This document shows, one piece after another, positions 52,096-59,814 of a stretch of 60,014 nt of DNA. Position 1 is the stretch's first letter; every line of letters starts with the position of its first letter. Source of the DNA: an uncultured Muribaculaceae bacterium (GTDB lineage Bacteria > Bacteroidota > Bacteroidia > Bacteroidales > Muribaculaceae); the NCBI GenBank assembly GCA_910578365.1, contig CAJTRC010000006.1:1-60014 (forward strand), written 5' to 3'. The position numbers and the translations under genes are program-made. Below the pieces are notes generated by a model, which was given only the letters and a program-made list of their open reading frames with translations, was not told where the DNA came from and searched no databases.

Positions 52096-52686
52096 TTATG
52101 TGGTTATGCTTCTTAGAAGGAATACAGCGAACATGGCGATTGTGACACTTGCCAAAATAGCCCATAGCCATTGGAGATTTTCATTCTTGAAAGCTCGGAT
52201 AATGGCATCGAGATTAAAGTAGCTTTTGCTCTCCTTGCATACGTTCTTATCGTTCCGGTTGATTGTCAGGAGTGAGTAATGGCTACCGAGTCGGGTCTCG
52301 ATAGACTTCAGTCGCTTTTCCAGTGACTTCTTATAATCAGAAAAGGTGTCGCCTGAGAGAAATTTTTGTTCAGAGGATTTGCGGTAGCTCTCGAATTCCT
52401 GTCTATCAGCAAACCATGTAGGTAGCTGCTCATAATGGGTTAGGATTACATCATCGCATACACGCTTTACCGCTAAAAGCAGGTTTTCGGTACTAATCCT
52501 TTTCTGTTGAGATTCCAAGGATTGTTGGGGAACACCCTGCGAGGCTTTCAAAGCCTCGATCTCTTTCTGCTGTCTTTCGACAGTTGATTTGAGGTCAGTG
52601 ATGGCTGAGTTTTGCGATTTAATATCAGCCTGTAACGAGGCGATTATGCGCTGATAGTATTCGTCTTTGGATGCCATAGGAGTCAC
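52096..52686 (-). CDS. Mobilization accessory protein, coiled coil with C-terminal membrane anchor (MobC-like)
   Basis: The protein has 196 residues. The GTG at 52684-52686 overlaps the relaxase stop by 4 nt (GTGA); an ATG three codons on is an alternative. An N-terminal coiled coil (YYQRIIASLQADIKSQNSAI, VERQQKEIEALKAS) and a charged middle precede one C-terminal membrane helix (WLWAILASVTIAMFAVFLL). Similar proteins follow mobB in Bacteroidales mobilizable elements and probably tether the relaxosome to the conjugative machinery. Confidence 0.7.
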   Translation of the reverse strand: MTPMASKDEYYQRIIASLQADIKSQNSAITDLKSTVERQQKEIEALKASQGVPQQSLESQQKRISTENLLLAVKRVCDDVILTHYEQLPTWFADRQEFESYRKSSEQKFLSGDTFSDYKKSLEKRLKSIETRLGSHYSLLTINRNDKNVCKESKSYFNLDAIIRAFKNENLQWLWAILASVTIAMFAVFLLRSITT

Positions 52687-53681
52687 ATTTTGAATTTATA
52701 TGTTGTAGATTCTTCTTCGATCCGATCGTCGATGCGTTCCCACTTGCGTCCTCGCCGTCCGACTTCATGTTCCCGGTTATCTCCGCGTCCGGTCGGCACT
52801 TTTGGAAGATTAGTCAGGATCTCGATAAAGCGTATAACAGGGATATAGGTTATATTGCGCTGCTTAACGACTCCCGGTTGATTGGCAAGGGATTGATTAG
52901 CGTCCATACTACCGAATCTCTTGCAAAGATTTCCGTATGTGAACTGGTTGTGCAATCCCAGCTTAGAGCCTGATATACGGAAGCCGTTGTGGTCGTAAGC
53001 CACACCCCTGATGCGTCCGGGGTTGCTGTCGGTGCAGAATGAGAGGGTTATCCCGTCCTGAGCAAGCAGTTGGGCAAAGGTTTTCCAGTCATTGGACTGA
53101 GAGAGACGGTTGAGTACAAGTTTTCGGATAAGTAGTTTTTCGGCATCATACCTACGCAGACGGTCTGGGTTAATTTTCCGGGACTGGCTGTTGCCGAAGG
53201 TCAGACCATGACGCTGCTTGATCCGGCGACAAGCTGCCTCGTTGCGTCGTCGCTCGTTGCTGTCTGAAATAACAGAGCCGTCATTGGCAATGCGGTTGAA
53301 AACAAGATGGCAATGAGGGTGTTTCTTATCGAAGTGCCGGGCGATCACGTATTGCGTATTCGCCGGGTAGATACCCATTTCCTTCAACCATTCTTCGGCG
53401 AGTTGAGTCATGAAGCGGTCGCCTTCCTCGCTGTCGGAGAAGCGAGCGGCATCTTCAGGGGAGAACGCGATGGAAACGTGCTTTACCGGCTTGCTTAGGT
53501 GATGCAGTTTTCCGTTAGAGTCAGGTATGCGGAGCTGAGCCTGAAAGCTGTCGGAGATAGTGGAGTTGTCGACAAGCAGAACTCCGTTTGATCCGATTAT
53601 TCTTGCCGACTTCTCCTTGATGTTGTTTGCATAGTTGACTATGCCGGAGAAATCGACTCTTGATTTTATCTTAGCAATCAT
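52683..53681 (-). CDS. MobB-type relaxase
   Basis: The protein has 332 residues. The relaxase metal site is visible as ARHFDKKHPHCHLVFNRI (His116, His121, His123, His125), and the N-terminal KIKSRVDFSGIVNYANN is typical of Bacteroidales MobB. Such relaxases nick oriT and pilot one strand in conjugal transfer, using another element's mating channel. The C-terminus is charged and DNA-binding-like. It is coupled to the accessory gene by a 4-nt overlap. A 233-nt repeat-rich spacer separates it from mobA. Confidence 0.88.
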   Translation of the reverse strand: MIAKIKSRVDFSGIVNYANNIKEKSARIIGSNGVLLVDNSTISDSFQAQLRIPDSNGKLHHLSKPVKHVSIAFSPEDAARFSDSEEGDRFMTQLAEEWLKEMGIYPANTQYVIARHFDKKHPHCHLVFNRIANDGSVISDSNERRRNEAACRRIKQRHGLTFGNSQSRKINPDRLRRYDAEKLLIRKLVLNRLSQSNDWKTFAQLLAQDGITLSFCTDSNPGRIRGVAYDHNGFRISGSKLGLHNQFTYGNLCKRFGSMDANQSLANQPGVVKQRNITYIPVIRFIEILTNLPKVPTGRGDNREHEVGRRGRKWERIDDRIEEESTTYKFKM

Positions 53682-53914
53682 AGTGATTTATGTATTGAGT
53701 AAATAATGTATTGAGGTAATAGCATACTGAGATTTTGAGGTAAAGATGCTTTGATACAGTGGGCTATTGGGTCATTGGTGTAATAAACTGTATTGCATTG
53801 GTTCATTGGGCCATGAGACCAAAGTATCAAGGTTTCAATAACCAAATAACCCAATAGCCCAATTACCGAATAACCCAGAACCCATGAACCTAGCATCTAT
53901 GAACCTTAGTTCAT
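53682..53914. repeat. Low-complexity repeat spacer between mobA and mobB
   Basis: The spacer is built from degenerate short words (attgagta, aataaccc, caatgaacc). A 16-bp inverted repeat with one mismatch is at 53761-53776 (GGGCTATTGGGTCATT) and 53845-53860 (AATAACCCAATAGCCC). A 72-codon frame across it is a product of the repeats, not a gene. The 13-mer TGTATCAAAGCAT recurs inverted in the spacer upstream of mobA. Confidence 0.6.
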
Positions 53915-54259
53915 CTACCTCACTTTCTTAAGTATCCCGGCTATAAAGGCTACGATTTTCCGAATCTCGCTCTCGGCGTCAGCGCCGAGGTGCATAGCCC
54001 TTGTAATCTGATTCAGATTGTTTCCGATATTCCGCAGCTCATTTACTGCGGTTCGTTCTTCCGGAGTTAGCAGAACCGTGGTTTCCTGATTCATAGCTGC
54101 GCGATAGACATACTCGGCACGGGTCAGTCCACACTCGCTGGCGCAAGAATCAAGATATATTATATCGACAGGACTGAACATTGCCTTTACGGAGCAGGTC
54201 TTTTTCTTGTATTCGGGAAGCGTCGGTCTACCTCCCTTTTTCTTTGTGGAATCTTCCAT
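53915..54259 (-). CDS. MobA-type relaxosome DNA-binding protein
   Basis: The protein has about 114 residues from the ATG at 54257-54259 (MEDSTKKKGGRPTLPEYKKK). A ribbon-helix-helix-like core (CSVKAMFSPVDIIYLDSCAS, ECGLTRAEYVYRAAMN) and ELRNIGNNLNQITRAMHLGA match the plasmid mobilisation (MobC PF05713-type) family, called MobA in Bacteroides elements. It binds oriT and positions the relaxase. The longer TTG frame runs into the candidate oriT hairpin and is less likely. Confidence 0.85.
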   Translation of the reverse strand: MEDSTKKKGGRPTLPEYKKKTCSVKAMFSPVDIIYLDSCASECGLTRAEYVYRAAMNQETTVLLTPEERTAVNELRNIGNNLNQITRAMHLGADAESEIRKIVAFIAGILKKVR

Positions 54260-54680
54260 ATCATCAGTGGTTTTAAGCTGCCGGAGGCGGCGTGGCAAGA
54301 CGTTTTGAGGTACTCAAAACACAACCTTGCCACTCAATCTTCACCGCCAATTTCACGGCAGACAATTTTTCAAACTCGATGAGACATTTGCAGCGATTTT
54401 TCACATCTCATAAACCAATGTTCGGATAACCAATATTCCAAGTTTCAATACCCCGGATTCTCAGAAACCTCGGTTACCGAGACCGGGTAACCAAGGTTAG
54501 AGTAACTGATGTTTGAGTAATCACATAAATGATGTATCAAAGCATGGAGGTATTTAGATATTGAAGTATCACATAATCCAAGTAATGACGTACTGAGTAA
54601 TCGGCGTATTTCAGCATTGATGAATTGGGATACTTAGTTTGAGGAACTCAGATTATCGGCTACTCGCCCTATAAACCGAG
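54260..54680. other. Non-coding region upstream of mobA with candidate oriT and degenerate repeats
   Basis: A nested hairpin at 54292-54333 (see separate entry) is followed by about 340 nt without coding frames. That part contains inverted GGTTACC / GGTAACC motifs near 54473-54495 and many variants of GTATTGAGTAA and TGATGTATCAAAG. Shared words with the mobA-mobB spacer suggest a common repeat origin. Confidence 0.55.
54292..54333. other. Candidate origin of transfer (oriT) hairpin
   Basis: GTGGCAAG (54292-54299) pairs with CTTGCCAC (54326-54333), enclosing GTTTTGAG-GTA-CTCAAAAC (54302-54320). The nested inverted repeat lies immediately upstream of mobA, where Bacteroidales mobilizable elements carry oriT. 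The nick site itself cannot be read. Confidence 0.5.
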
Positions 54681-55370
54681 TTACACAGGATTCTCGAACG
54701 TTCGGTAGGTGTCGTTCTCAAACTGGATTTTCACCATCATTTCATTGAAACGGTCACCGATGCGGACGCCATACTTCGGGCGGATTTCTTTCGGCATGAG
54801 GTTGGTGGTGACAATCGTGAATAGCTGCTTGTCGTATCGGCGTGTGAGCAGATCGACCATCGGCGACATAATGTTGCCATAGTCCTGAATTTCCAGAGGC
54901 TCAGTTCCAAGGTCGTCAATCGCCAGCATCGGCAGTCGCCCCAGTTCTTCCCACTCCCGGTAATCCGACTTACAGAGATATGCGACAGTCCGGGCATCTA
55001 TAATCCTGATTTTCCAGTAATCCCGGTTGTCCTCACTTCGGAGGTTGAGTTGGTTGAGCAGTTGCTGAAAAGCTTTCACGAAGGTGCTTTTACCATTGCC
55101 CACGTTTCCGCAGAGTAGCAAGCCGAACTTTGAGCTGTCACCCGTGAGCCATTCAGCGATAGTGTTGGCATAAGACTTCACCGCATCGTTAAACTCGAAC
55201 TTCCGGGCGCGATATTCCACTTCACCCTTTACTGCTGCAAGCAAGAGTTGATATGCCTGTTCCTTTGTCATCGGGAGCTTAAAACGCTCCGTCATAGTCC
55301 CTCGGCGAAGAAGCCGAGACATCAGAGCCTCTACGTTTATCTGGCTCCCGTTGTGGTTGATTAATTCCAT
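54681..55370 (-). CDS. DnaC/IstB-like AAA+ ATPase
   Basis: The protein has 229 residues. Walker A is GNVGNGKSTFVKA (88-100), Walker B LPMLAIDDLGTEPLEIQDYG, and FTIVTTNLMPKEI is the sensor-1 region. This is the replicative-helicase-loader type found in mobile elements. Its start overlaps the preceding gene by 92 nt in another frame. It may help replicate the excised element. Confidence 0.88.
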   Translation of the reverse strand: MELINHNGSQINVEALMSRLLRRGTMTERFKLPMTKEQAYQLLLAAVKGEVEYRARKFEFNDAVKSYANTIAEWLTGDSSKFGLLLCGNVGNGKSTFVKAFQQLLNQLNLRSEDNRDYWKIRIIDARTVAYLCKSDYREWEELGRLPMLAIDDLGTEPLEIQDYGNIMSPMVDLLTRRYDKQLFTIVTTNLMPKEIRPKYGVRIGDRFNEMMVKIQFENDTYRTFENPV

Positions 55371-56064
55371 GATTATTACTTATTTGATTGGTTTGTTTCT
55401 TAATCCAGTTGACGAAATGTGTGCGGCATTCTTTTTCTTCCCTCCGGTTTCTGCCGGAGCATTTTTGCTGACGGAAGAAATATGAGATTAGCTGCTTTAG
55501 ATTTTCTACGCTCATTTGAGTTTCTGTTGACAGCAGGGAAATGAGATCGGCTTGCCATGCGGTATCAGATATGAACAGCTTTTCAAGCTCATCAAGACTC
55601 AAAATTTTCTCTTCCTCGGCTTTATAAATAGAAGATATTTGATTTTTAATCTTTTTATCTTTATTCTTATCTATATTCAAGCCGTCAGTCAAGTCTTTCC
55701 CCAAACCGTCCGCCAAACAATCCTCCAAAGCATCCCCCGAACTATCCCCCAAACGAACCGCCCAATTCTTAGGGTCGGTCACGATTGTGTAGTTAGGAGC
55801 AAGTTTATTTCCATGACCTTTTGTATATGTGATGATACCTCGTTTGTAAAGGACATTGCGGGAATTGAGAACAGTTTGTTCAGACACCATGAGCGCATGA
55901 CTTATCTGGGAAGTCGGGCAACGTATCGGCATTTTCCAATGCCGGCTGTTAGCACGATCGAGAAGGAAAAAGAACAGAGCGGTTGCCGATGCTGGGAACG
56001 GCTCATAATCGTTCTCTTTCCAGAACTCGTGCATCAGCTCATAGAGATTCACGCCGTTTGCCAT
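55279..56064 (-). CDS. Element DNA-binding/replication protein with winged-helix N-terminus
   Basis: The protein has about 261 residues from the ATG at 56062-56064 (MANGVNLYELMHEFWKENDY), which shares one nt with the previous stop. A winged-helix-like region (LFFFLLDRANSRHWKMPIRC, SQISHALMVSEQTVLNSRNV, LYKRGIITYTKGHG) is followed by a charged linker rich in Asp/Lys and a helical C-terminus. Proteins like this precede dnaC-like genes in Bacteroidales elements and probably initiate replication or load the helicase. The long upstream extension of the frame is probably not translated. Confidence 0.7.
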   Translation of the reverse strand: MANGVNLYELMHEFWKENDYEPFPASATALFFFLLDRANSRHWKMPIRCPTSQISHALMVSEQTVLNSRNVLYKRGIITYTKGHGNKLAPNYTIVTDPKNWAVRLGDSSGDALEDCLADGLGKDLTDGLNIDKNKDKKIKNQISSIYKAEEEKILSLDELEKLFISDTAWQADLISLLSTETQMSVENLKQLISYFFRQQKCSGRNRREEKECRTHFVNWIKKQTNQISNNHGINQPQREPDKRRGSDVSASSPRDYDGAF

Positions 56065-56393
56065 CACTTCCGGGCTTTGATGTAGTGGGAGCGCATGAAG
56101 TCTTCGAGGTCGGCACGGCATACATAGATTTTGCGCCCGATCTGAGAGAACGGAATCACCCGTTGGTCGCGGTAATTCTGCCACGTCTTCGGTGAAATGC
56201 CGAGCATCTTGCGAGCGGCGTCCGATTCAATCCATTCCGAATTGCGGTCATCGGCATTGCGGTTGGTTACTAGTTCGGCCAATCGGTCGAGTTTTTCATG
56301 GAGGTTCAGCCATTCCTCCTGAGGTATGACCACCATCGTCGCGGCAGTCGGCTGAGAGTTATTCAAAGAAGAGTTATTAAACATACAAATCAT
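56064..56393 (-). CDS. Excisionase-like helix-turn-helix protein
   Basis: The protein has 109 residues, possibly shorter if an internal ATG is used. The C-terminal half is a MerR/Xis-type winged helix (SDAARKMLGISPKTWQNYRD, VIPFSQIGRKIYVCRADLED). The N-terminal coiled part (EEWLNLHEKLDRLAELV) may dimerise. Such proteins regulate excision in Bacteroidales mobile elements. A TAATTTTG box lies at 56431-56438. Confidence 0.85.
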   Translation of the reverse strand: MICMFNNSSLNNSQPTAATMVVIPQEEWLNLHEKLDRLAELVTNRNADDRNSEWIESDAARKMLGISPKTWQNYRDQRVIPFSQIGRKIYVCRADLEDFMRSHYIKARK

Positions 56394-56571
56394 CGCACCC
56401 CTGAGCTTGATTCTCTTCAGGAATGCGATGCAAAATTAATTCAGCGTATTCGCGCTTTTGGCTTTTGAAATTTGCTTTAATTCTCAGGGATTTTCGCTTG
56501 CGGCTTTTCCCTGCGATTATCTCTTGCGATTTTTTATTCAAAAAATCTCATGGTTCAGTCGCAACTGATTT

Positions 56572-57354
56572 TCAAGATTTTCCGTTCTTCTTAACCCAAT
56601 TTTGATAGCTCTTGATTTTGGTCTTGACATATTCGGATAGAGTTTTTCTTAACACTCCGTTGGTCGGTTCGGCTTCAAGTAAGAGCAAATCCTGATTGTC
56701 GGCAAAACCAAGGGCGCATAGTATACGGTAAATGAAAATCGACTTATCAGTCAATGATGTGCCTTCTTCCCATTCAATATTCTCCTTGAGATTAAAGGCA
56801 TAATATCCTTCCAAATGGTCATGGTCTGTGCCATCCTGGGGATTTGACATCTCTTTCAGGCGGTTTCTGGTAGCGATGGTGTCCGTCCACCAGTTACCCA
56901 TATCTACCTCCCAATATTTGAAGCGTTTGTCGATCACATCCATAACTCCGCTTGCAAGCCAGCTGACACAATCACCATTCAGTTCCGTCTTTGTGGATAA
57001 GGCACGAATAGCCAAAGATGGATTCCGCTCATTCCATGCCATATCGAAAAGGTCGAGAAGTGGGAAAATGACAGTGTAATCCATATTCGCTTTCAGATCC
57101 GGCGAATCGATGTGCTTGAAAATATTGTAATGCTCCCAAAGCAATTTGTCAAGCCGGTCGGACAACCCGCTGCTCTCCAATCTATCCGGGTAGCCTAAAA
57201 TGAACTTGGCGGTATCAATATCAAATTCCGGAGTTAAGACCTGAGGCTGATTGTGAAAACGGCTCTTGCCGGATGTGATTATATCTTCCTCGCTATTCTT
57301 GCCAGGAAAGTCATGTAGGAATATTTCGTTTATATTATCTATAGTGCCGGGCAT
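56572..57354 (-). CDS. Unknown 260-aa protein of the AlbA-HD operon
   Basis: The protein has 260 residues, soluble, acidic and aromatic-rich (WEHYNIFKHIDSPDL, FKYWEVDMGNWWTDTIATRN, GYYAFNLKENIEWEEGTSL), with no signal peptide or known motif. It is the third gene of a run with an AlbA-type regulator and an HD hydrolase; the gap to the HD gene is 9 nt. I do not recognise a family. It may be an effector or sensor of a cargo defence module. Confidence 0.6.
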   Translation of the reverse strand: MPGTIDNINEIFLHDFPGKNSEEDIITSGKSRFHNQPQVLTPEFDIDTAKFILGYPDRLESSGLSDRLDKLLWEHYNIFKHIDSPDLKANMDYTVIFPLLDLFDMAWNERNPSLAIRALSTKTELNGDCVSWLASGVMDVIDKRFKYWEVDMGNWWTDTIATRNRLKEMSNPQDGTDHDHLEGYYAFNLKENIEWEEGTSLTDKSIFIYRILCALGFADNQDLLLLEAEPTNGVLRKTLSEYVKTKIKSYQNWVKKNGKS

Positions 57355-57363
57355 TTTATGATG

Positions 57364-58239
57364 CTAAAGGAGATTTGGTTCATTATTAATACTATCACGC
57401 AACATTGTCATTAAAAATTCGTATTCTTTCTGATAACGCTTATTCCGTTCTAAATCTTTCTCAGTGGGATCTGGAATACGGCTAATATCCATATTGTTTT
57501 CCAAATCATTCAGTTTGACCCTTAACGCAAGACTATTCCCTGCTATTCGTTTAATATATTCTTCTCTTGAAGACGCAGTATTATGATTAAGGAGATTAAG
57601 TGCCATTATTATGTCATTACGCTCTTCATCTGTTATAGAATGCGTTACCGTGCAGGGATATACATCTATATCTTCCATCCATTCTTCCCACCATTCCTCT
57701 TCATACCAATTCTCTTTTGGGTTTTCAGTAATTTTCGATAGTTCTGTGTCAAGCTTTTCCAATATTACATCTACGGTTATTTCACAGTCCTCTGCGACAT
57801 CATGCAGAAATCCGACCACCTTTTCTTTCCAATCGAAACCTCTTGCTGCAACTTTTAAAAGGTGTGATTCAAAATAATCATGCCCACCTTTGTCTGTCTG
57901 CCCCTTGTGAAGCTTTTGTGCGACCAACCCAGCGGCATATACAATTTTCGTCATATAACCCATGCTGTTGTCCAGATAGTTAATACGGTCTTTTGCTTCT
58001 TTTGTATCAAAAGTCGCTATATAATCACAATACTGGCGCATAAGCATCTCTGTTTCGGATTGGGGATCCATAAAGTCGAAAAGAGTGTCCATATACTCAT
58101 CCATATACTTCAGATCCCGTTCATGCGTAGCGATAAATCCGGCAAGCATTGTTCTGACTTGCCGGAATCGAGCATTATTCATCTCCATGATAGGACGGAA
58201 TGCTTCTATCAAATCTTTAGATAATATTGAATCTTCCAT
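57364..58239 (-). CDS. HD-domain hydrolase related to SpoT/MESH1 alarmone hydrolases
   Basis: The protein has 291 residues. The central part (about 95-265) follows the RelA/SpoT HD pattern: AQKLHKGQTDKGGHDYFESH (His111, then His126), FLHDVAEDCEITVDVILEKL (His146-Asp147) and LRVKLNDLENNMD near 255. The first 90 residues form an extra helical domain. There is no synthetase, TGS or ACT domain, so if active it would hydrolyse (p)ppGpp or a related nucleotide. It lies 25 nt after the AlbA gene. Confidence 0.72.
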   Translation of the reverse strand: MEDSILSKDLIEAFRPIMEMNNARFRQVRTMLAGFIATHERDLKYMDEYMDTLFDFMDPQSETEMLMRQYCDYIATFDTKEAKDRINYLDNSMGYMTKIVYAAGLVAQKLHKGQTDKGGHDYFESHLLKVAARGFDWKEKVVGFLHDVAEDCEITVDVILEKLDTELSKITENPKENWYEEEWWEEWMEDIDVYPCTVTHSITDEERNDIIMALNLLNHNTASSREEYIKRIAGNSLALRVKLNDLENNMDISRIPDPTEKDLERNKRYQKEYEFLMTMLRDSINNEPNLL

Positions 58240-58264
58240 AGGTTAGGATTTCCAATTATCGTAT

Positions 58265-59764
58265 TTATTCAATGACTTCCCATGTGCCGGATTTCTCCGA
58301 ACCAACTCTTTTTATTCGATTCGAAGTCTTAAGCGTGTCAATAATGCGGAATAATGTCCTTCGTGGGATGTTTAGTTGAACTGAAATTTCTTTAATGCTT
58401 ATCCGCTTGTTATTACGCATTAGATTCAAAATCGCATCTTCGCGAGATATTTTATCGGTGCCACTATCGGTGCCAAATTCAGATTTATCGGTGCCATCGG
58501 TGCCACTTTCCGTAGTATGCACTACAATTTCTGGTGTTTTATCGGTGCCATCGGTGCCATTTTCTATGACATCGGCATTTTGGACGACTACCTTGAAGGT
58601 GGTGTAATCTCCAAGAAGGAACTCTGCCGGAACACTACCATTTTCCTCAAGAAGTGTTGAAACGGTATTCACTCCACTACCGAAACGGTTGACATAACCC
58701 AGATTCAGCATAATCTCTGCTATATTGGGATTGCGATAGTCGGTTTCATTGGGGAAGTTCTCAAGATTGACTTTGCCATAAAGATTACCGGGATTATCAA
58801 TCTCTATTCGGTCGCTGTACTCGTAAAACTTTATAGGAGAATTGTTCCCATTGTAAGCACGGTGCATAACGGCATTCATAGCGAGTTCACGGATAGCCTC
58901 CCAAGGATAGTTGATACGTGGCTCCTCGCGTAGAACACTTACAAACTCGGGGCGTTTATTTTCGATGGAGTACTTGATAAAATACTCCAGTTCTTTCAGC
59001 ATAAAAATGAGGTTGCCCTTGAAACGGTTTTCTTTGAGCACCTTTGTAGCACGTGTCTTTCCGGCAAATTTGACATACTGAATATAGGCTCCGGGAATGA
59101 AGTACTGCGGATCGTGTCCCAACAGCAGAATACCAGCGAAGGTCGGACAATTAAATCGAGTGTCAAAAAGTCGGAGTGATGCCAGTTGCTGAGTAACGGA
59201 GCGCTTATCCTTTGCCAATGTGGTAGGAGAAACGGCTTTCGGTAAGTATTCGTTCTTAAATAGGTCAATGTCAATATCATCAATGGTAGCTTCGCGGCAG
59301 GGACGACCATCAAAAGAAGAACTATGTACCTGTCCTCTCTCGGTTAGGATACGTTCCTCCTCTGTATTTGCTTCTGCTTTCCTTGCCCCAATTCTTATCC
59401 AGATTACACCTTTGTACCTGACTGGGGTGTCCTCGCTTGGTTGAACCTCGATAATAGCAACTTCGCCATCTGGAAAGGTTTCCTTATACACCATCAACGC
59501 CGGAGGTGGAAGAATCGTACCAGCATTTCGTAGCCCTGCATAAGAGCGCAATTGCTCATCGGTGAAAGTCTGACCATCGAGTTTGCCGTTATCATCAGCA
59601 CCGATTATGAAGTACCCAGGCTTTTTAGTATTTCTAATATCATTGGCAAACGCACATATTGCCTCCGACATCTTTTTTGTGTTGTCAGTGGATATTGTGC
59701 GCTCCACACGCTCATTTTCTATATCGCTCAACAGCGATCGTATTTCGTCTTTTGTCAGAGGCAT
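58265..59764 (-). CDS. AlbA/Schlafen-domain ATP-binding regulator with winged helix
   Basis: The protein has 499 residues. The N-terminal AlbA_2 domain (about 15-135) is ERTISTDNTKKMSEAICAFA with KPGYFIIGADDNGKLDG. A middle part and a GHKL-like ATPase segment (WEAIRELAMNAVMHRAY, then IEIDNPGNLYGKVN, GYVNRFGSGV) follow. A linker carries repeated GTDGTDK / GTDSGTDK motifs, and a winged helix ends the protein (ISREDAILNLMRNNKRISIK, SVQLNIPRRTLFRIIDTLK). Such proteins regulate transcription and occur in defence or toxin-antitoxin loci. It is first in the operon. Confidence 0.85.
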   Translation of the reverse strand: MPLTKDEIRSLLSDIENERVERTISTDNTKKMSEAICAFANDIRNTKKPGYFIIGADDNGKLDGQTFTDEQLRSYAGLRNAGTILPPPALMVYKETFPDGEVAIIEVQPSEDTPVRYKGVIWIRIGARKAEANTEEERILTERGQVHSSSFDGRPCREATIDDIDIDLFKNEYLPKAVSPTTLAKDKRSVTQQLASLRLFDTRFNCPTFAGILLLGHDPQYFIPGAYIQYVKFAGKTRATKVLKENRFKGNLIFMLKELEYFIKYSIENKRPEFVSVLREEPRINYPWEAIRELAMNAVMHRAYNGNNSPIKFYEYSDRIEIDNPGNLYGKVNLENFPNETDYRNPNIAEIMLNLGYVNRFGSGVNTVSTLLEENGSVPAEFLLGDYTTFKVVVQNADVIENGTDGTDKTPEIVVHTTESGTDGTDKSEFGTDSGTDKISREDAILNLMRNNKRISIKEISVQLNIPRRTLFRIIDTLKTSNRIKRVGSEKSGTWEVIE

Positions 59765-59783
59765 ATCTGAATTATTAAAAATG

Positions 59784-59814
59784 CAAAATTATTCATAATT
59801 TGCGAGTTAAGCAA
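59784..59814 (-). promoter_or_regulatory. Promoter of the AlbA-HD operon
   Basis: On the minus strand TTG (59812-59814) is 20 nt before TAATTTTG (59784-59791), 19 nt upstream of the ATG. A 14-bp palindrome TCGGTTGCAACCGA at 59840-59853 just upstream could be an operator. Confidence 0.6.

Noticed and set aside
53678..53896. 72-codon hydrophobic frame between mobA and mobB
   Set aside because: Entirely made from degenerate repeats of the spacer; no gene-like composition.
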